NCBI GenBank assembly: GCA_964036045.1 | Contig: OZ038379.1 | Location: 82,918,562-82,982,561 of the forward strand | Reading direction: 5' to 3' | Length of the DNA: 64,000 bases | Source of the DNA: Eutreptiella sp. 'Long Island Sound 2002' | Taxonomy: Eukaryota; Euglenozoa; Euglenophyceae; Eutreptiales; Eutreptiaceae | In this document: one piece after another, positions 10,219 through 19,340 of the stretch | How the letters are laid out: each line of letters starts with the position of its first letter | How positions within the stretch are numbered: position 1 is the stretch's first letter | The notes under the pieces: generated by a model | What the model was told of the DNA's origin: nothing | What the model saw: only the letters and a program-made list of their open reading frames with translations | Databases searched by the model: none | Made by a program: the position numbers and the translations under genes

Positions 10219-11795
10219 CGGTTTGGGTAAGCTGGAAATCAGTCCCCTATCCCTACTGTCTCTGTGCTTGCTGGCATGACAGCCATGAGCATCCACAGTG
10301 GTCTGCATACGGGACTTCAGTTCAGTCAGGGTTAGACCAGAGTAGAAACACTCACGGAAGAAGTCCACTGCGCGATTTGCGCCAGTGTGACCTGACCTGA
10401 GATGGGACCACTGTAGGCATCCATCAAGTCCGGCATCAGGCACGACAATACATTCCTCGTAGAAGACGTACTGGTTGTTCTTATACCACTGGTGCCCGTC
10501 AATGACACGGGGTTCGAGACCAGTGCTGAGGGTCCGGAGAATTTCTTTATACTCTGACTGATAGTCAGTTAGGCTCCAACCCTCGAGGGTTCCAGCAGTC
10601 CGCATGGACAGGTCAAGCTAGACATCCATACGCTGGAAAGCCTCTTTGGCAAGTGCCTCAGAGCTCTGACCAATAAGCGCATCGAAGTTGTTGCGCGATA
10701 TATAGTCAGACAGTTCATTTTTTATACCAGAGATATGATGGACTCTCAACCTGAACTGGCTCAGGTAAGTCCACCACCGCTTTAGTTTCGCTTTCTCTGG
10801 AAAAGACTTCACTGGTTCCTGGTCACAGACCCAGACGAGGGGATTAGATCCCAATAGTCGGGACTGTGATGGAGAGAGAGTTGGAGGGTGAGGGAAAGCA
10901 CCAAATCCACCTTGGGGAGAGGAGACACTATATGTTCACTTTGACCATGGAATCGTGGGCACCACCAAGTTCGAGTCACACCATGAATGAACCATGCATG
11001 AATGACAAATGCAATGTCAACTCTTAGCATGAATGCATGAGACCTCAAAACCAAATATGGTGTGGCACCCCATGGAATCCAATTGCAAGGCAACAACCAA
11101 TGTATCCCACGACCAGCGGTGCGCCTACCTCAGCCAGTTCCACTTCAACTCCTCTTCCACTAGGACTCCTCCAGCTTCCAGGGACTCGTGATCCCCCATA
11201 CACGTAGGCTTGGCACTGCCGAAGCAGATGCGCCCATTAACGTGTATTCAACCATTCTCCTCTCAAGTGCAAGCACCCAAGGGCGACAGCCGCTGTGCGC
11301 AGGGGCACCACACCAGGGTTTAGCCAGACTTGAATTCAGGCCTCCTATCTTCCACTAGAGTCGCCTTAGCTTCCGATCGGTATCCATTTCGGTAACAGGA
11401 TAGAGCTAACACTATTAGCACCAACTGGAAGGGTATTGGATTGACTCGCCTGCATTACGTCGCGACCAAAGACGCCGCGCGCGCGCACACAGCAGCAGCC
11501 AATCCACGGAAATGTTGGCCAACCGCAGAATTGAGAAAAATCAATGCAACATCAAAAATACAAAGACAGAACTGAAATCTGCAATCGGAATTAATTCGGG
11601 GATCGAAATCTGGGATTGGAATCAAATGCTCAGAGCGCAGAATAATTTACACCTGAAATGGCAGACACGAAGCAACATGAGTGTGCAAAGGAGAAATGGG
11701 CAAAACAACATGGATTCTTCACATGGCTATGCCCAAGGTTTTACAGAGAGCACGAACATACAGGCCAGTAGTTCCTGGTCGTAGGTGCTGTAATT
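9300..11795 (-). repeat. Palindrome 2, left arm (~2.5 kb)
   Basis: Reverse complement of 11810 to about 14330. Paired positions sum to 23625 over most of the arm (10219 with 13406, 11096 with 12529) and to 23605 next to the centre, because the right arm has about 20 bp more near 12092-12111. Arms differ by substitutions as well. The outer end is fuzzy (plus or minus 50 bp) because both arms run into the tandem satellite. Confidence 0.88.
10219..11795 (-). pseudogene. Inverted B fragment: integrase zinc region and RNase H
   Basis: Minus-strand frames reproduce the B element. The integrase N-terminal region (segment SGHTGANRAVDFFRECF) is at about 10605-10219, with the RNase H C-terminus (VHHISGIKNELSDYISR) at 10854-10618. 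The 886 bp insert described at 11861-12746 is also present here, inverted. The fragment ends at 11795, inside the RNase H codons NYSTYDQELLAG, where the palindrome turns round. It is a duplicated, inverted copy of 11810-13406. Confidence 0.85.
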
Positions 11796-11860
11796 CGCTC
11801 CTTGGTTCCAATTACAGCACCTACGACCAGGAACTCCTGGCCGGTATGTTCGTGCTCTCT
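11796..11860 (+). pseudogene. RNase H segment, B1
   Basis: Reads SNYSTYDQELLAGMFVLS. The YDQE motif carries the Glu of the RNase H active site. It matches 56966-57014 of B4 and joins 5731 upstream (across the inverted block) and 12753 downstream (across an insert). Confidence 0.75.
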
Positions 11861-12746
11861 GTAAAACCTTGGGAATAGCCATGTGAAGAATCCATGTTTG
11901 TTGCCCATTTCTCCTTTGCACACTCATGTTGCTTCGTGTGTGCCCTTTCAGGTGTAAATTATTATGCGCTCTGAGCATTTGATTCCAATCCCAGATTTCG
12001 ATCCCCGAATTAATTCCGATTGCAGATTTCAGTTCTGTCTTTGCATTTTTGATGTTGCATTGATTTTTCTCAATTCTGCGGTTGGCCAACATTTGTCCTA
12101 ACATTATTTGGATTTCCGTGGATTGGCTGCTGCTGTGTGTGCGCGCGCGGCGTCTTTGGTCGCGCCGTAATGCAGGCGAGTCAATCGAATACCCTTCCAG
12201 TTGGTGCTAATAGTGTTAGCTCTATCCTGTTACCGAAATGGATACCGATCGGAAGCTAAGGCGACTCTAGTGGAAGATAGGAGGCCTGAATTCAAGTCTG
12301 GCTAAACCCTGGTGTGGTGCCTCTGCGCACAGCGGCTGTCGCCCTTGGGTGCTTGCACTTGAGAGGAGAATGGTTGAATACACGTTAATGGGCGCATCTG
12401 CTTCGGCAGTGCCAAGCCTACGTGTATGGGGGATCACGAGTCCCTGGAAGCTGGAGGAGTCCTAGTGGAAGAGGAGTTGAAGTGGAACTGGCTGAGGTAG
12501 GCGCACCGCTGGTCGTGGGATACATTGGTTGTTGCCTTGCAATTGGACTCCATGGGGTGCCACACCATATTTGGTTTTGAGGTCTCATGCATTCATGCTA
12601 AGAGTTGACATTGCATTTGTCATTCATGCATGGTTTATTCAGGGTGTGACTCGAACTTGGTGGTGCCCACGATTCCATGGTCAAAGTGAACATATAGTGT
12701 CTCCCCTCCCCAAGGTGGATTTGGTGCTTTCCCTCACCCTCCAACT
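11861..12746 (+). other. 886 bp insert in RNase H, CTCTCT repeated at both ends
   Basis: Absent from B4. CTCTCT occurs at 11855-11860 and again at 12747-12752, so the insert can be removed to restore the expected codons of RNase H. The insert starts with GTAAAACC, and the first AG after its pyrimidine-rich end is in CCATCACAG. It contains no terminal inverted repeat that I can see and no pol-like frame. A 95-codon frame at 12529-12816 crosses its right edge but reads out of register with RNase H. It is duplicated, inverted, in the left arm, so it predates the palindrome. A (GT/GC)n tract lies at about 12135-12150. Confidence 0.5.
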
Positions 12747-12752
12747 CTCTCT

Positions 12753-13406
12753 CCATCACAGTCCCGACTATTGGGATCTAATCCCCTCGTCTGGGTCTGT
12801 GACCAGGAACCAGTGAAGTCTTTTCCGGAGAAAGCGAGACCAAAGCGGCGGTGGACTTACCTGAGCCAGTTCAGGTTGAGAGTCCATCATATCCCTGGTA
12901 TAAAAAATGAACTGTCTGACTATATATCGCGCAACAACTTCGATGCGCTTATTGGTCAGAGCTCTGAGGCACTTGCCAAAGAGGCTTTCCAGCGTATGGA
13001 TGTCTAGCTTGACCTGTCCATGCGGACTGCTTGAACCCTCGAGGGTTGGAGCCTAACTGACTATCAGTCAGAGTATAAAGAAATTCTCCGGACCCTCAGC
13101 ACTGGTCTCGAACCCCGTGTCATTGACGGGCACCAGTGGTATAAGAACAACCAGTACGTCTTCTACGAGGAAAGTATTGTCGTGCCTGATGCCGGACTTG
13201 ATGGATGCCTACAGTGGTCTCATCTCAGGTCAGGTCACACTGGCGCAAATCGCGCAGTGGACTTCTTCCGTGAGTGTTTCGACTCTGGTCTAACCCTGAC
13301 TGAACTGAAGTCCCGTATGCAGACCATTGTGGATGCTTATGGCTGTCATGCCAGCAAGCACAGAGACAGTAGGGATAGGGGACTGATTTCCAGCTTACCC
13401 AAACCG
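12753..13406 (+). pseudogene. RNase H end and integrase zinc region, B1
   Basis: The frame at 12771-13007 carries VWVCDQEPVKSF and VHHIPGIKNELSDYISR, the two Asp-bearing C-terminal motifs of Gypsy RNase H. A stop follows at 13005. A second stop (TGA at about 13030) precedes the integrase N-terminal region, with HLRSGHTGANRAVDFFRECF and YGCHASKHRDS, the His/Cys zinc-binding module in reduced form. B homology ends at 13406, at the boundary with satellite H. B4 carries the same order at 57020-57680. Confidence 0.8.
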
Positions 13407-14480
13407 CATTTTTTGCCCAAAAATGGCGAAAAAATGCCATTTTGTAGCCTAAAACAGCGTTTTTGGGGCCTGAATGGTCAGTTGTAGGGCCCCATACCCT
13501 TTGCTCAGGGTGCTGGACTGGGAAAAAGTGTTGTGCAAGGTTGTGGAGCAGATAATCAAGGGTTTCAGGGCCGCCATCACCAAAAAAACGCATTTTTGGC
13601 CAAAAAAAGGCCATTTTTTGGCCTAAAACAGTGTTTTTGTGGCCTGAGTGGTCACAGGTAGGGCTCCATACCCTATTTTGAGGGTGCTGGACTCAGCAAA
13701 AATTGTGTTTTGCAGTGTTTTGGAGCAAATGATCAAGGGTTCCGGAGCCACCATCACCAAAAAACCGCTTTTTTTTGCCAAAAAAATGCCATTTTTTTGG
13801 CCCAAAACAGCATTTTTGGGGCATGAGTGGTCAGCTGTGGGGCCCCATACCCTAGTTTGAGTTTGGTGGCCTCAGGAAAACGTGTTTTGCAAGGTTTTGG
13901 AGCAAGTTGTTGAGTGTTTCGGAGCCGCCATCACCAAAAAGAACCGCATTTTTTGCCCAAAAATGGCCAAAAAATGCCATTTAATAGCTTAAAACAGTGT
14001 TTTTGGGGCCTCAGTGGTCAGTTGTAGGGCCCCATACCCTATTTTCAGGTTGCTGGACTCAGAGCAACGTGTTTTGCAAGGTTTTAGAGCAGATAATCAA
14101 GGGTTTCAGGGCCGCCATCACCAAAAAAACGCATTTTTCTGGCCTAAAACAGTGTTTTTGGGGCCTGAGTGGTCACAGGTAGGGCCCCATACCATATTTT
14201 GAGGGTGCTGGACTCATAGAAGCATGTTTTGCAGTCTTTTGGAGCAGATGATCAAGGGTTCCGGAGCCACAATCAACAAAAAACCGCTTCTTTTGCCCAA
14301 AAAGTGCCAATTTTTTGGCCTAAAACAGCATTTTTGGGGCATGAGTGGTCAGTTGTAGGGCCCCATACCCTATTTTGAGTGTGGTGGACTCAGAAAAACG
14401 TGTTTTGCAAGATTTTGGAGCACTCCATCGATTGTTTGGAGCCGCCATCACCAAAAAACTGTATTTCTTGCCAAAAACAA
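13407..14480 (-). repeat. Satellite H, array 2 (inverted orientation)
   Basis: Reverse complement of the monomers at 8849-10218, with the same three types in inverse order. It interrupts B1 between the integrase zinc region and the catalytic core. With 14481-14735 it behaves as one inserted block. Confidence 0.85.
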
Positions 14481-14735
14481 ACATGTATGGTTTGAGCTAT
14501 ACAAAAGCTGCTATTCGCAACTAGGAGGTGAATGTCATATTTCTCGGATACGGCCGATTTTAGATGGAATCAAGCCTGCATTGTCGATCTAGGGGCTGGA
14601 AAATTTCCAATTTGGAGGGTGGGGGGGGGGGCTAACGACGAAAAATATGCTCTTTACGGTATAATTTGACAAAAAAAGTAGTATTTCTGACTGTAGCTGG
14701 TTTTGGGATTTTTGGACCCCATAAAATCCGAGGTG
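14481..14735 (-). repeat. Cap sequence of satellite H block
   Basis: This non-tandem stretch ends in GGACCCCATAAAATCC, immediately before B1 integrase resumes. The reverse complement of the whole stretch recurs at 21909-22175 at the corresponding end of the other satellite H array, including a G/C-run and the segment GCTAACGACGAAAAATATGC. Array plus cap therefore recur as a unit at two different sites. Confidence 0.75.
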
Positions 14736-15957
14736 TTGTACTAAGTCTCTTCTCTACGTGGATTTCATCCACAGCGTACCTCGCTTCGTTGGCTATGATG
14801 GTTGCCTAGTGGTCACCTGTGGCCTGTCCCGCTTCACCCGTGTGTTCCCTTGCAATAAGGAATTCACACGTCATCAGACTGTGAAAATGTTGGTCGAACA
14901 ATGGTTCAAATCCTATGGAGCACCTAAGCAGGTGCACTCTGATGGGGATGTACACATCCGCGGTGACATTGAATGGTAAAAATGAGTGCTGAATGCCCTC
15001 AACGTTGAGGTAACCACAGGTATGCCCTATACCCGCACGTCTGACACTCTTTGTGAAAGAGAAAACGGTGTGGTGGAACAGAACCCGAGAATCCTGATGA
15101 AACAGGAACATACCAAGGATTGGGTAGGCCTAGTGCCCTGGGCAATGCTGACCATGAACTCTCAGAGGAGCCCTTCTACAGGTTTCACCACCCACGAGCT
15201 GTTCCATGGAGGATGACCTGCTTGGTTGTTCAAAACCCCCTTTCCTGAGGACTTCAAGAGCCCTGTTGGAGATTGGCTGGAACACAAGGAGTCTATGGCT
15301 AACCAGGCTGGGACTAACCTGAGACATATCCGTGAACGTGAGCTGAGCCGATGGAATCGCCTACAGCCAACTGCCAGCTTCAAGGTTGGTGACTTTTTTT
15401 TATTGCACCATTCACGCCTACCCTCCTGGCCTCGAAACTGTCTACAAGACCCTCATTCTGGGCCCCATCGTATCATCAGGATGGATGGATCTAGGATCCA
15501 TGTCAGGTGCAGTCCACGTCTAGGTGGTGAACTGCTTTGTGCGCCTAAACAGTTGAGGCACTATCACCCCCCTGACGATTCGTCCTGGGATGAGTGGCGC
15601 CTCAGCGACAGTGAGGTCGAGCGTATCGACCGAGAGAATGCTGCCAGCCCAGAGGAGGCAGACGAACTCGAAGAGATGACTGCCGATGAGCTGGCAGTCG
15701 ATGGCTACTACGTGGTTGCAGGTATTGCTCGCCACGAGTACAAACAGGGCTGGAAATTCCTTACCCTGTGGGATGGCTATGGGCTATGTGAGGCGACCTG
15801 GGGACCCATGTCCGCCTTTACACAACCCGATGGGAGTATCAACCCCATCTTTCGCTCCTACTTCGTTGAGAACAACGAGGGACAGTTATTAACCCGTGCT
15901 GAGACTCTGTCCCAGCGGAAAAAGAAAAAGACTAATCTAACTGTGTCAGTCTATTGA
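14736..15957 (+). pseudogene. Integrase core and chromodomain, B1
   Basis: A single frame with nonsense changes at 14977 (TAA), 14983 (TGA) and 15214 (TGA). The integrase catalytic triad is visible: YVDFIHS (Asp), QVHSDGDVH (Asp) and CERENGVVEQ (Glu), with spacing close to D-35-E. A GPY-like segment (GPHRIIRMDGSRIHVRC) follows near 15460-15510. The C-terminus is a chromodomain: YYVVAGIARHEYKQGWKF, then LWDGYGLCEATWGPMSAF. It would integrate element cDNA and read histone marks, as in chromoviruses. This copy is inactive. B4 (57706-58914) has one stop over the same stretch. Confidence 0.9.
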
Positions 15958-16001
15958 CTGTCTTCTAACCTTCCAGGGGCGGTGAGCACTGTTGTGCAGA
16001 A

Positions 16002-16331
16002 ATGCCTGCGTATGTGTGTAAGAGCAGTTGTCACAGTTGCCCCGCATTGCATCGCAGGACAGGAAGGTTAGCCCACCGTGACAACCACACCCTGGACGAA
16101 GGCCATTCGTTTTGCTCAGACCGCTCCTTTCAGAGCACTGCACCTACCCGGGCTGTGCCCTACAGTCCCATGCCTATGGTCACGAGCGTGAGCCAGATGG
16201 CCGCTTATCAGGTTTGCAGCCACCCAGCGAGTGTGTTCCTTGTTGACCATGTGTTGCATGGGAACTGCCCTGATGTAATGACCTTGGGGAGCCAACGAAG
16301 AGCGGTGGCTTACTACTCCAGAGGGGAATGA
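16002..16331 (+). CDS. Small conserved ORF downstream of pol, B1 (109 aa)
   Basis: A 109-codon frame whose last ~95 codons match a frame at 59010-59294 of B4 and end at the same stop. Shared segments include MVTSVSQMAA and HVLHGNCPDVMTLGSQ, and both end in RGE. No signal peptide or membrane segment is obvious, so I do not call it env. It may be a real accessory gene or a frame surviving by chance between related copies. Confidence 0.35.
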   Translation: MPAYVCKSSCHSCPALHRRTGRLAHRDNHTLDEGHSFCSDRSFQSTAPTRAVPYSPMPMVTSVSQMAAYQVCSHPASVFLVDHVLHGNCPDVMTLGSQRRAVAYYSRGE

Positions 16332-16461
16332 CAAGCAAGGTGTTATGAAGCAAACAGTGTCCACGCTCTTTTTGGGGACACGCGTGCCCACAGTTAGGAC
16401 GCCTGACTGGTCCAGACCCATGAGGTTCTACCCTTCCTTACAGGATTAACACTACCCCTAA

Positions 16462-16665
16462 GTGTGGTACGTATGTCTGTATGTGTCTCACCTCTCCCCC
16501 AGTTGTGGCTCCCGCGGACCGGGCTTCGCTGACGTTGGACAGAAGGTGGTATTCAGGTACTATTACCACTCCTCTGGCGCCCAGTTTCTGTGCTGGCGCC
16601 TATCCTTTGGAGGAAGACGGCAAAGGGCCTACCTACTCGAGGGGAGGGCTGGCCAAGTGTGCTAA
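16462..16665 (+). CDS. Small conserved ORF downstream of pol, B1 (67 aa)
   Basis: A 67-codon frame matched by a frame of identical length at 59422-59625 in B4. Shared segments are YVCLYVSH, YYYHSSGAQFLCW and LSFGGRRQ. Start and stop coincide in both copies. Basic C-terminal half, no recognised domain. Function unknown. Confidence 0.35.
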   Translation: MWYVCLYVSHLSPSCGSRGPGFADVGQKVVFRYYYHSSGAQFLCWRLSFGGRRQRAYLLEGRAGQVC

Positions 16666-17729
16666 AGGCATGCAAAGCGCCCATTTTTCTGAACGCCAAA
16701 AGCTAACTCACTCCCCTACCCTCTTTGAAAAGCACGCGGGACAGGAGACACCACTACACTACACTCACTAACGCCAGCACCAGCCTCCGAAGGCAGGGTG
16801 AGCACTCAGCACTTCACTCATCACCTGCCAGGGTTGCTGAGCCTAACACCTACACACGCTACTGGGTGTTCATGACAATGAAGTCTCTGGCCCTATTGAC
16901 CCTCCTGTGAAATAACAAGAGAACACAGCGCTACTAAGCGACTGTGGCCCAACAGGGACGCCACTACGCGTTTCCCTGTCAGGCCTTGGAGGGCAGGAGT
17001 GCTCTTTTTGCGTGCACACTGTGTATGTTGAACAGGTCGGACTGCACTCGCCACTCCTGGCTGAGGCACCCTTTTTTTGTTTGTGATCTGCGCCGCATGT
17101 TTTAGCACGGCAAGGGACTGCACCAATCACCCTCACCTGCCCACCTGTAAAGCAAAGGCCAATGAACAAGGTAAGTGGCTGAGGAACCAAGACAGCCTTA
17201 ACACATTATACGCTTCTTAGGCTGCCCTATAATACGCTGTCCACTTACCCTGTTACAAGCAAGCAAGCTTAGGGAACTCCACCCGTTCTCTCAAAGAACG
17301 TAGGGTGGAGTCCCTCGGTAACCCGAACAAGAGTTTTATCGTCCGCAACACGCGTGGCCTACCCTTTAATGCGCCATATGCATGCACAGGTATGCAGAGG
17401 TTTTCCAATTCGGCTTTCTCTACCCTAATTCAACCCACCACGCTTTCGCTTGCGCAACTCTTTTTTTTGAGTCCGCTTATGTTGCTCCTGTCTGCCACTT
17501 TAGGTTTTAGTGTAAAAATGACGATTTCTAACGTATTTTCATCAATTTGGAGCGATTTGACTTCTTAGATCGCGACCCCTTCCGCTAAACCACAGGATTC
17601 AGTCCCTGTTGGTTCCATTTTCTATTTATTTCAGCTCCTGGAGATTTGTGTCCTTCATTGGGAGTATTGCTCCGCCCTGGCCCTTGGTCAGGACGTTTAC
17701 TGAAATGCTGTTTATACAGCGATAGCTGT

Positions 17730-17812
17730 CCGCATTACAGCGTTCGACTGTACCCTAGTGGGCAAGCGTGTGTGCTCTGGGAAGGGAGTCCTGGATTTAA
17801 AACCCCACTACC
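17730..17812 (+). other. tRNA-like patch, B1 3' region
   Basis: Equivalent to 60088-60172 in B4. Reads GCGTTCGACTGTACCCTAG and later CTGGATTTAAAACCCC, a decayed B box compared with GGTTCAAACCC in B4. I cannot fold a full cloverleaf. Possibly an old SINE or tRNA remnant. Confidence 0.25.
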
Positions 17813-18045
17813 CCCAAATTTTTGCCAAACGTTTTCGCCGCACGCTGGCGACATTTGAGGAATGCCCCATCGAAGGGACATCATTCACGGTACATTACAC
17901 CGTTTTTTTGAGGGTACCTAAAGTGTGATAAGCTTTTATGAACTAATGGGAATATTTTTGGTTGGTCTAATGCAATTTCTGAGAAAATTGTGGGAACATT
18001 TGAGCCTTCTTCCTTGGTCGTACTAGCTTGATCAACTAGTACTCC

Positions 18046-18064
18046 AGGGGGGAGTAAGATAAAG
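18046..18064 (+). other. Polypurine tract, B1
   Basis: A purine-rich run AGGGGGGAGTAAGATAAAG lies four bases before the 3' LTR. It is the expected site of plus-strand cDNA priming. Confidence 0.65.
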
Positions 18065-18068
18065 TCTC

Positions 18069-18760
18069 TGCCATGTCCTTCTTGGAGGTCTTGATCGAGG
18101 CCAAGCCCCCTTGAAACCCTTTTGTTGATGCTAAGCCTTACTTAAGTATTTCTATCTCTCGTTGGAAGCTTAAAGTACACTTTCTCAAAGTAACTAGGAT
18201 TATAACCCTAGCCCCCCATGAGGTTCACCCCTACCACTCAACTGAGCGGAGGTATCTTCCTTCATGGAGGTTATACCGAAATGAAGTAGGCATTTCTTGC
18301 CTAAGGCCTTGGAGGTTAAGCCTAGTGGTCCCCAACCCGTAGACCCCTATAGTCCACAGTTTCTACCACTCATTGTGGTTCTACGTTCTAACTGTCTCCG
18401 AATTCAGTTGCTTGGCCAAGTCATATTCTGTGTCTGGCCTAGCTCCTTTGCCCCATATTCCTGACCAGCTCCATTTTATCCAAAAGACTGCACATGAAGT
18501 GCCCGAGGCTAATTGGGAGGAAAGAATTATGCCAGTTTTCATATAAAAATCATTTGTTTTATCCATTTGTGATTGAGTCTTTGTACTTAGCCTGCTTTGT
18601 CTATCTGCAGCCCTTCTGTGATACACTGGACTTCAAAAATATTCATTGATTCGATCCACATTCTGTTCTTGCTCTATTTGCTGCTTTGGTTTGGTTTTCG
18701 CAACATCATAACCTGCAGGATTTCATCAAAATCATTAGGGCACTAATCAAGGACATCTTT
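18069..18760 (+). repeat. 3' LTR of B1 (692 bp)
   Basis: It begins TGCCATGTCCTTCTTGGAGG and ends AAGGACATCTTT. It matches 48512-49208, the 5' LTR of B4, over its whole length with substitutions and small indels. The neighbours fix the boundaries: a polypurine tract precedes this copy and a primer-binding site follows the other. An apparent 81-codon minus-strand frame inside it is incidental. Confidence 0.85.
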
Positions 18761-19340
18761 CTGGGTTTTGGGGTGTGTGTTTTTTTGTGCGCGCTCCGCC
18801 TGCACCCCGCCAATCATGGCTGGTATGCTGGTGTGTGTGTGTTTGTGTGCACGCTCCACTAGTACCCCGCCAATCCTGGCTCCGGTGTGCGGGCTGGGCG
18901 CGTGTGCTTGGGCTCTGGTTGGCGGCGCCCCGCCATTCCTGGATTCGATGTCGGGGTGTGTGTGTCTGTGTGCGCGCTCCCCCTGTTCCCCGCAAGCCCT
19001 CGCTCGGGTTCATGGTGCCCGTGTCTGGGTTCGAGGTTTGGTCTTCACCCCGCCAATCCTGGCTTGGGTGTCGGGATGTGTGTGTTTATGTGCGCGCTCC
19101 GCCTGTACCCCGCCAGTCCTGCTGGGGTGTGCGGTTCGGGTGTGTGTGCTTGGGTTCCTGTTTTGGCTGTGCCCCGCCATTCATTGCTGGGTAGTTGGGG
19201 TGTGTGTGTTTGTGTACGCGCTCCGCCTGTGCTCCGCCAATCCTGGCTGGGGTGTGCGCTGTGGGTGTGTCGGTTCGGGCTTTGGCTTTCACCCCGCCTA
19301 TCTTAGCTTGGGTGTTGGGGCGTGTGTATTTGTGTGACCG
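18761..19340 (+). repeat. ~122 bp minisatellite with GT-rich core
   Basis: Four and a half units start with GGGTGTGTGTGTTTGTGTGC at about 18829, 18953, 19073 and 19197, plus a partial one from 18770. Each has the motifs GCGCTCC, CCCCGCCAATCCTGGCT and a second CCCCGCC half, so the unit looks like a doubled ~60 bp block. It starts directly at the outer edge of the B1 LTR and ends where gag-like sequence begins. Cys-rich ORFs here (for example 18768-19337) are translations of the repeat. Confidence 0.85.

Larger units (their letters stand above)
11810..14330 (+). repeat. Palindrome 2, right arm
   Basis: Partner of 9300-11795 with a spacer of only 14 bp (11796-11809). The centre reads GGTGCTGTAATT, spacer, AATTACAGCACC. 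With so short a spacer the arms could extrude as a near-perfect cruciform. The right arm is the original B1 strand, because it continues in frame order into integrase at 14736. Confidence 0.88.
15958..18045 (+). other. Long 3' region of B1 between pol and polypurine tract
   Basis: The 2.1 kb between the chromodomain stop and the 3' LTR is unusually long for a Ty3/Gypsy element. It matches 58915-60249 of B4 over much of its length. Two short frames are kept in both copies (see next entries), and a tRNA-like patch lies near 17730-17812. The rest shows no frame or repeat that I can support. B4 lacks the last part because A2 is inserted at the equivalent of 17889. Confidence 0.6.
1..18760 (+). 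mobile_element. Ty3/Gypsy chromovirus B1, shattered copy, 3' LTR present
   Basis: Several plus-strand blocks align in order with the more complete B4 copy at 48512-60249: RT 3-236, RT/RNase H 5331-5731, RNase H 11796-11860, RNase H to integrase zinc region 12753-13406, integrase core and chromodomain 14736-15957, 3' region to 18045, polypurine tract and 3' LTR. The intervening DNA (238-5330, 5732-11795, 11861-12746, 13407-14735) is absent from B4 and is made of satellites, inverted duplications and unidentified inserts. The 5' half of the element lies left of the window. The copy is dead: it has stops in integrase and repeated interruptions of pol. Order and orientation are seen directly; the family assignment rests on pol motifs and the chromodomain. 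Confidence 0.85.

Noticed and set aside
1638-14330. Palindromes as a pure library or assembly artefact (strand read-through)
   Set aside because: Arms differ by a whole SINE with target duplication, a ~20 bp indel and many substitutions, which read-through of one molecule would not give. Long-read confirmation would still be needed for the turn points.
18768-19337. Cys-rich secreted protein (189 aa ORF)
   Set aside because: It is the translation of the ~122 bp minisatellite; other frames are open too.
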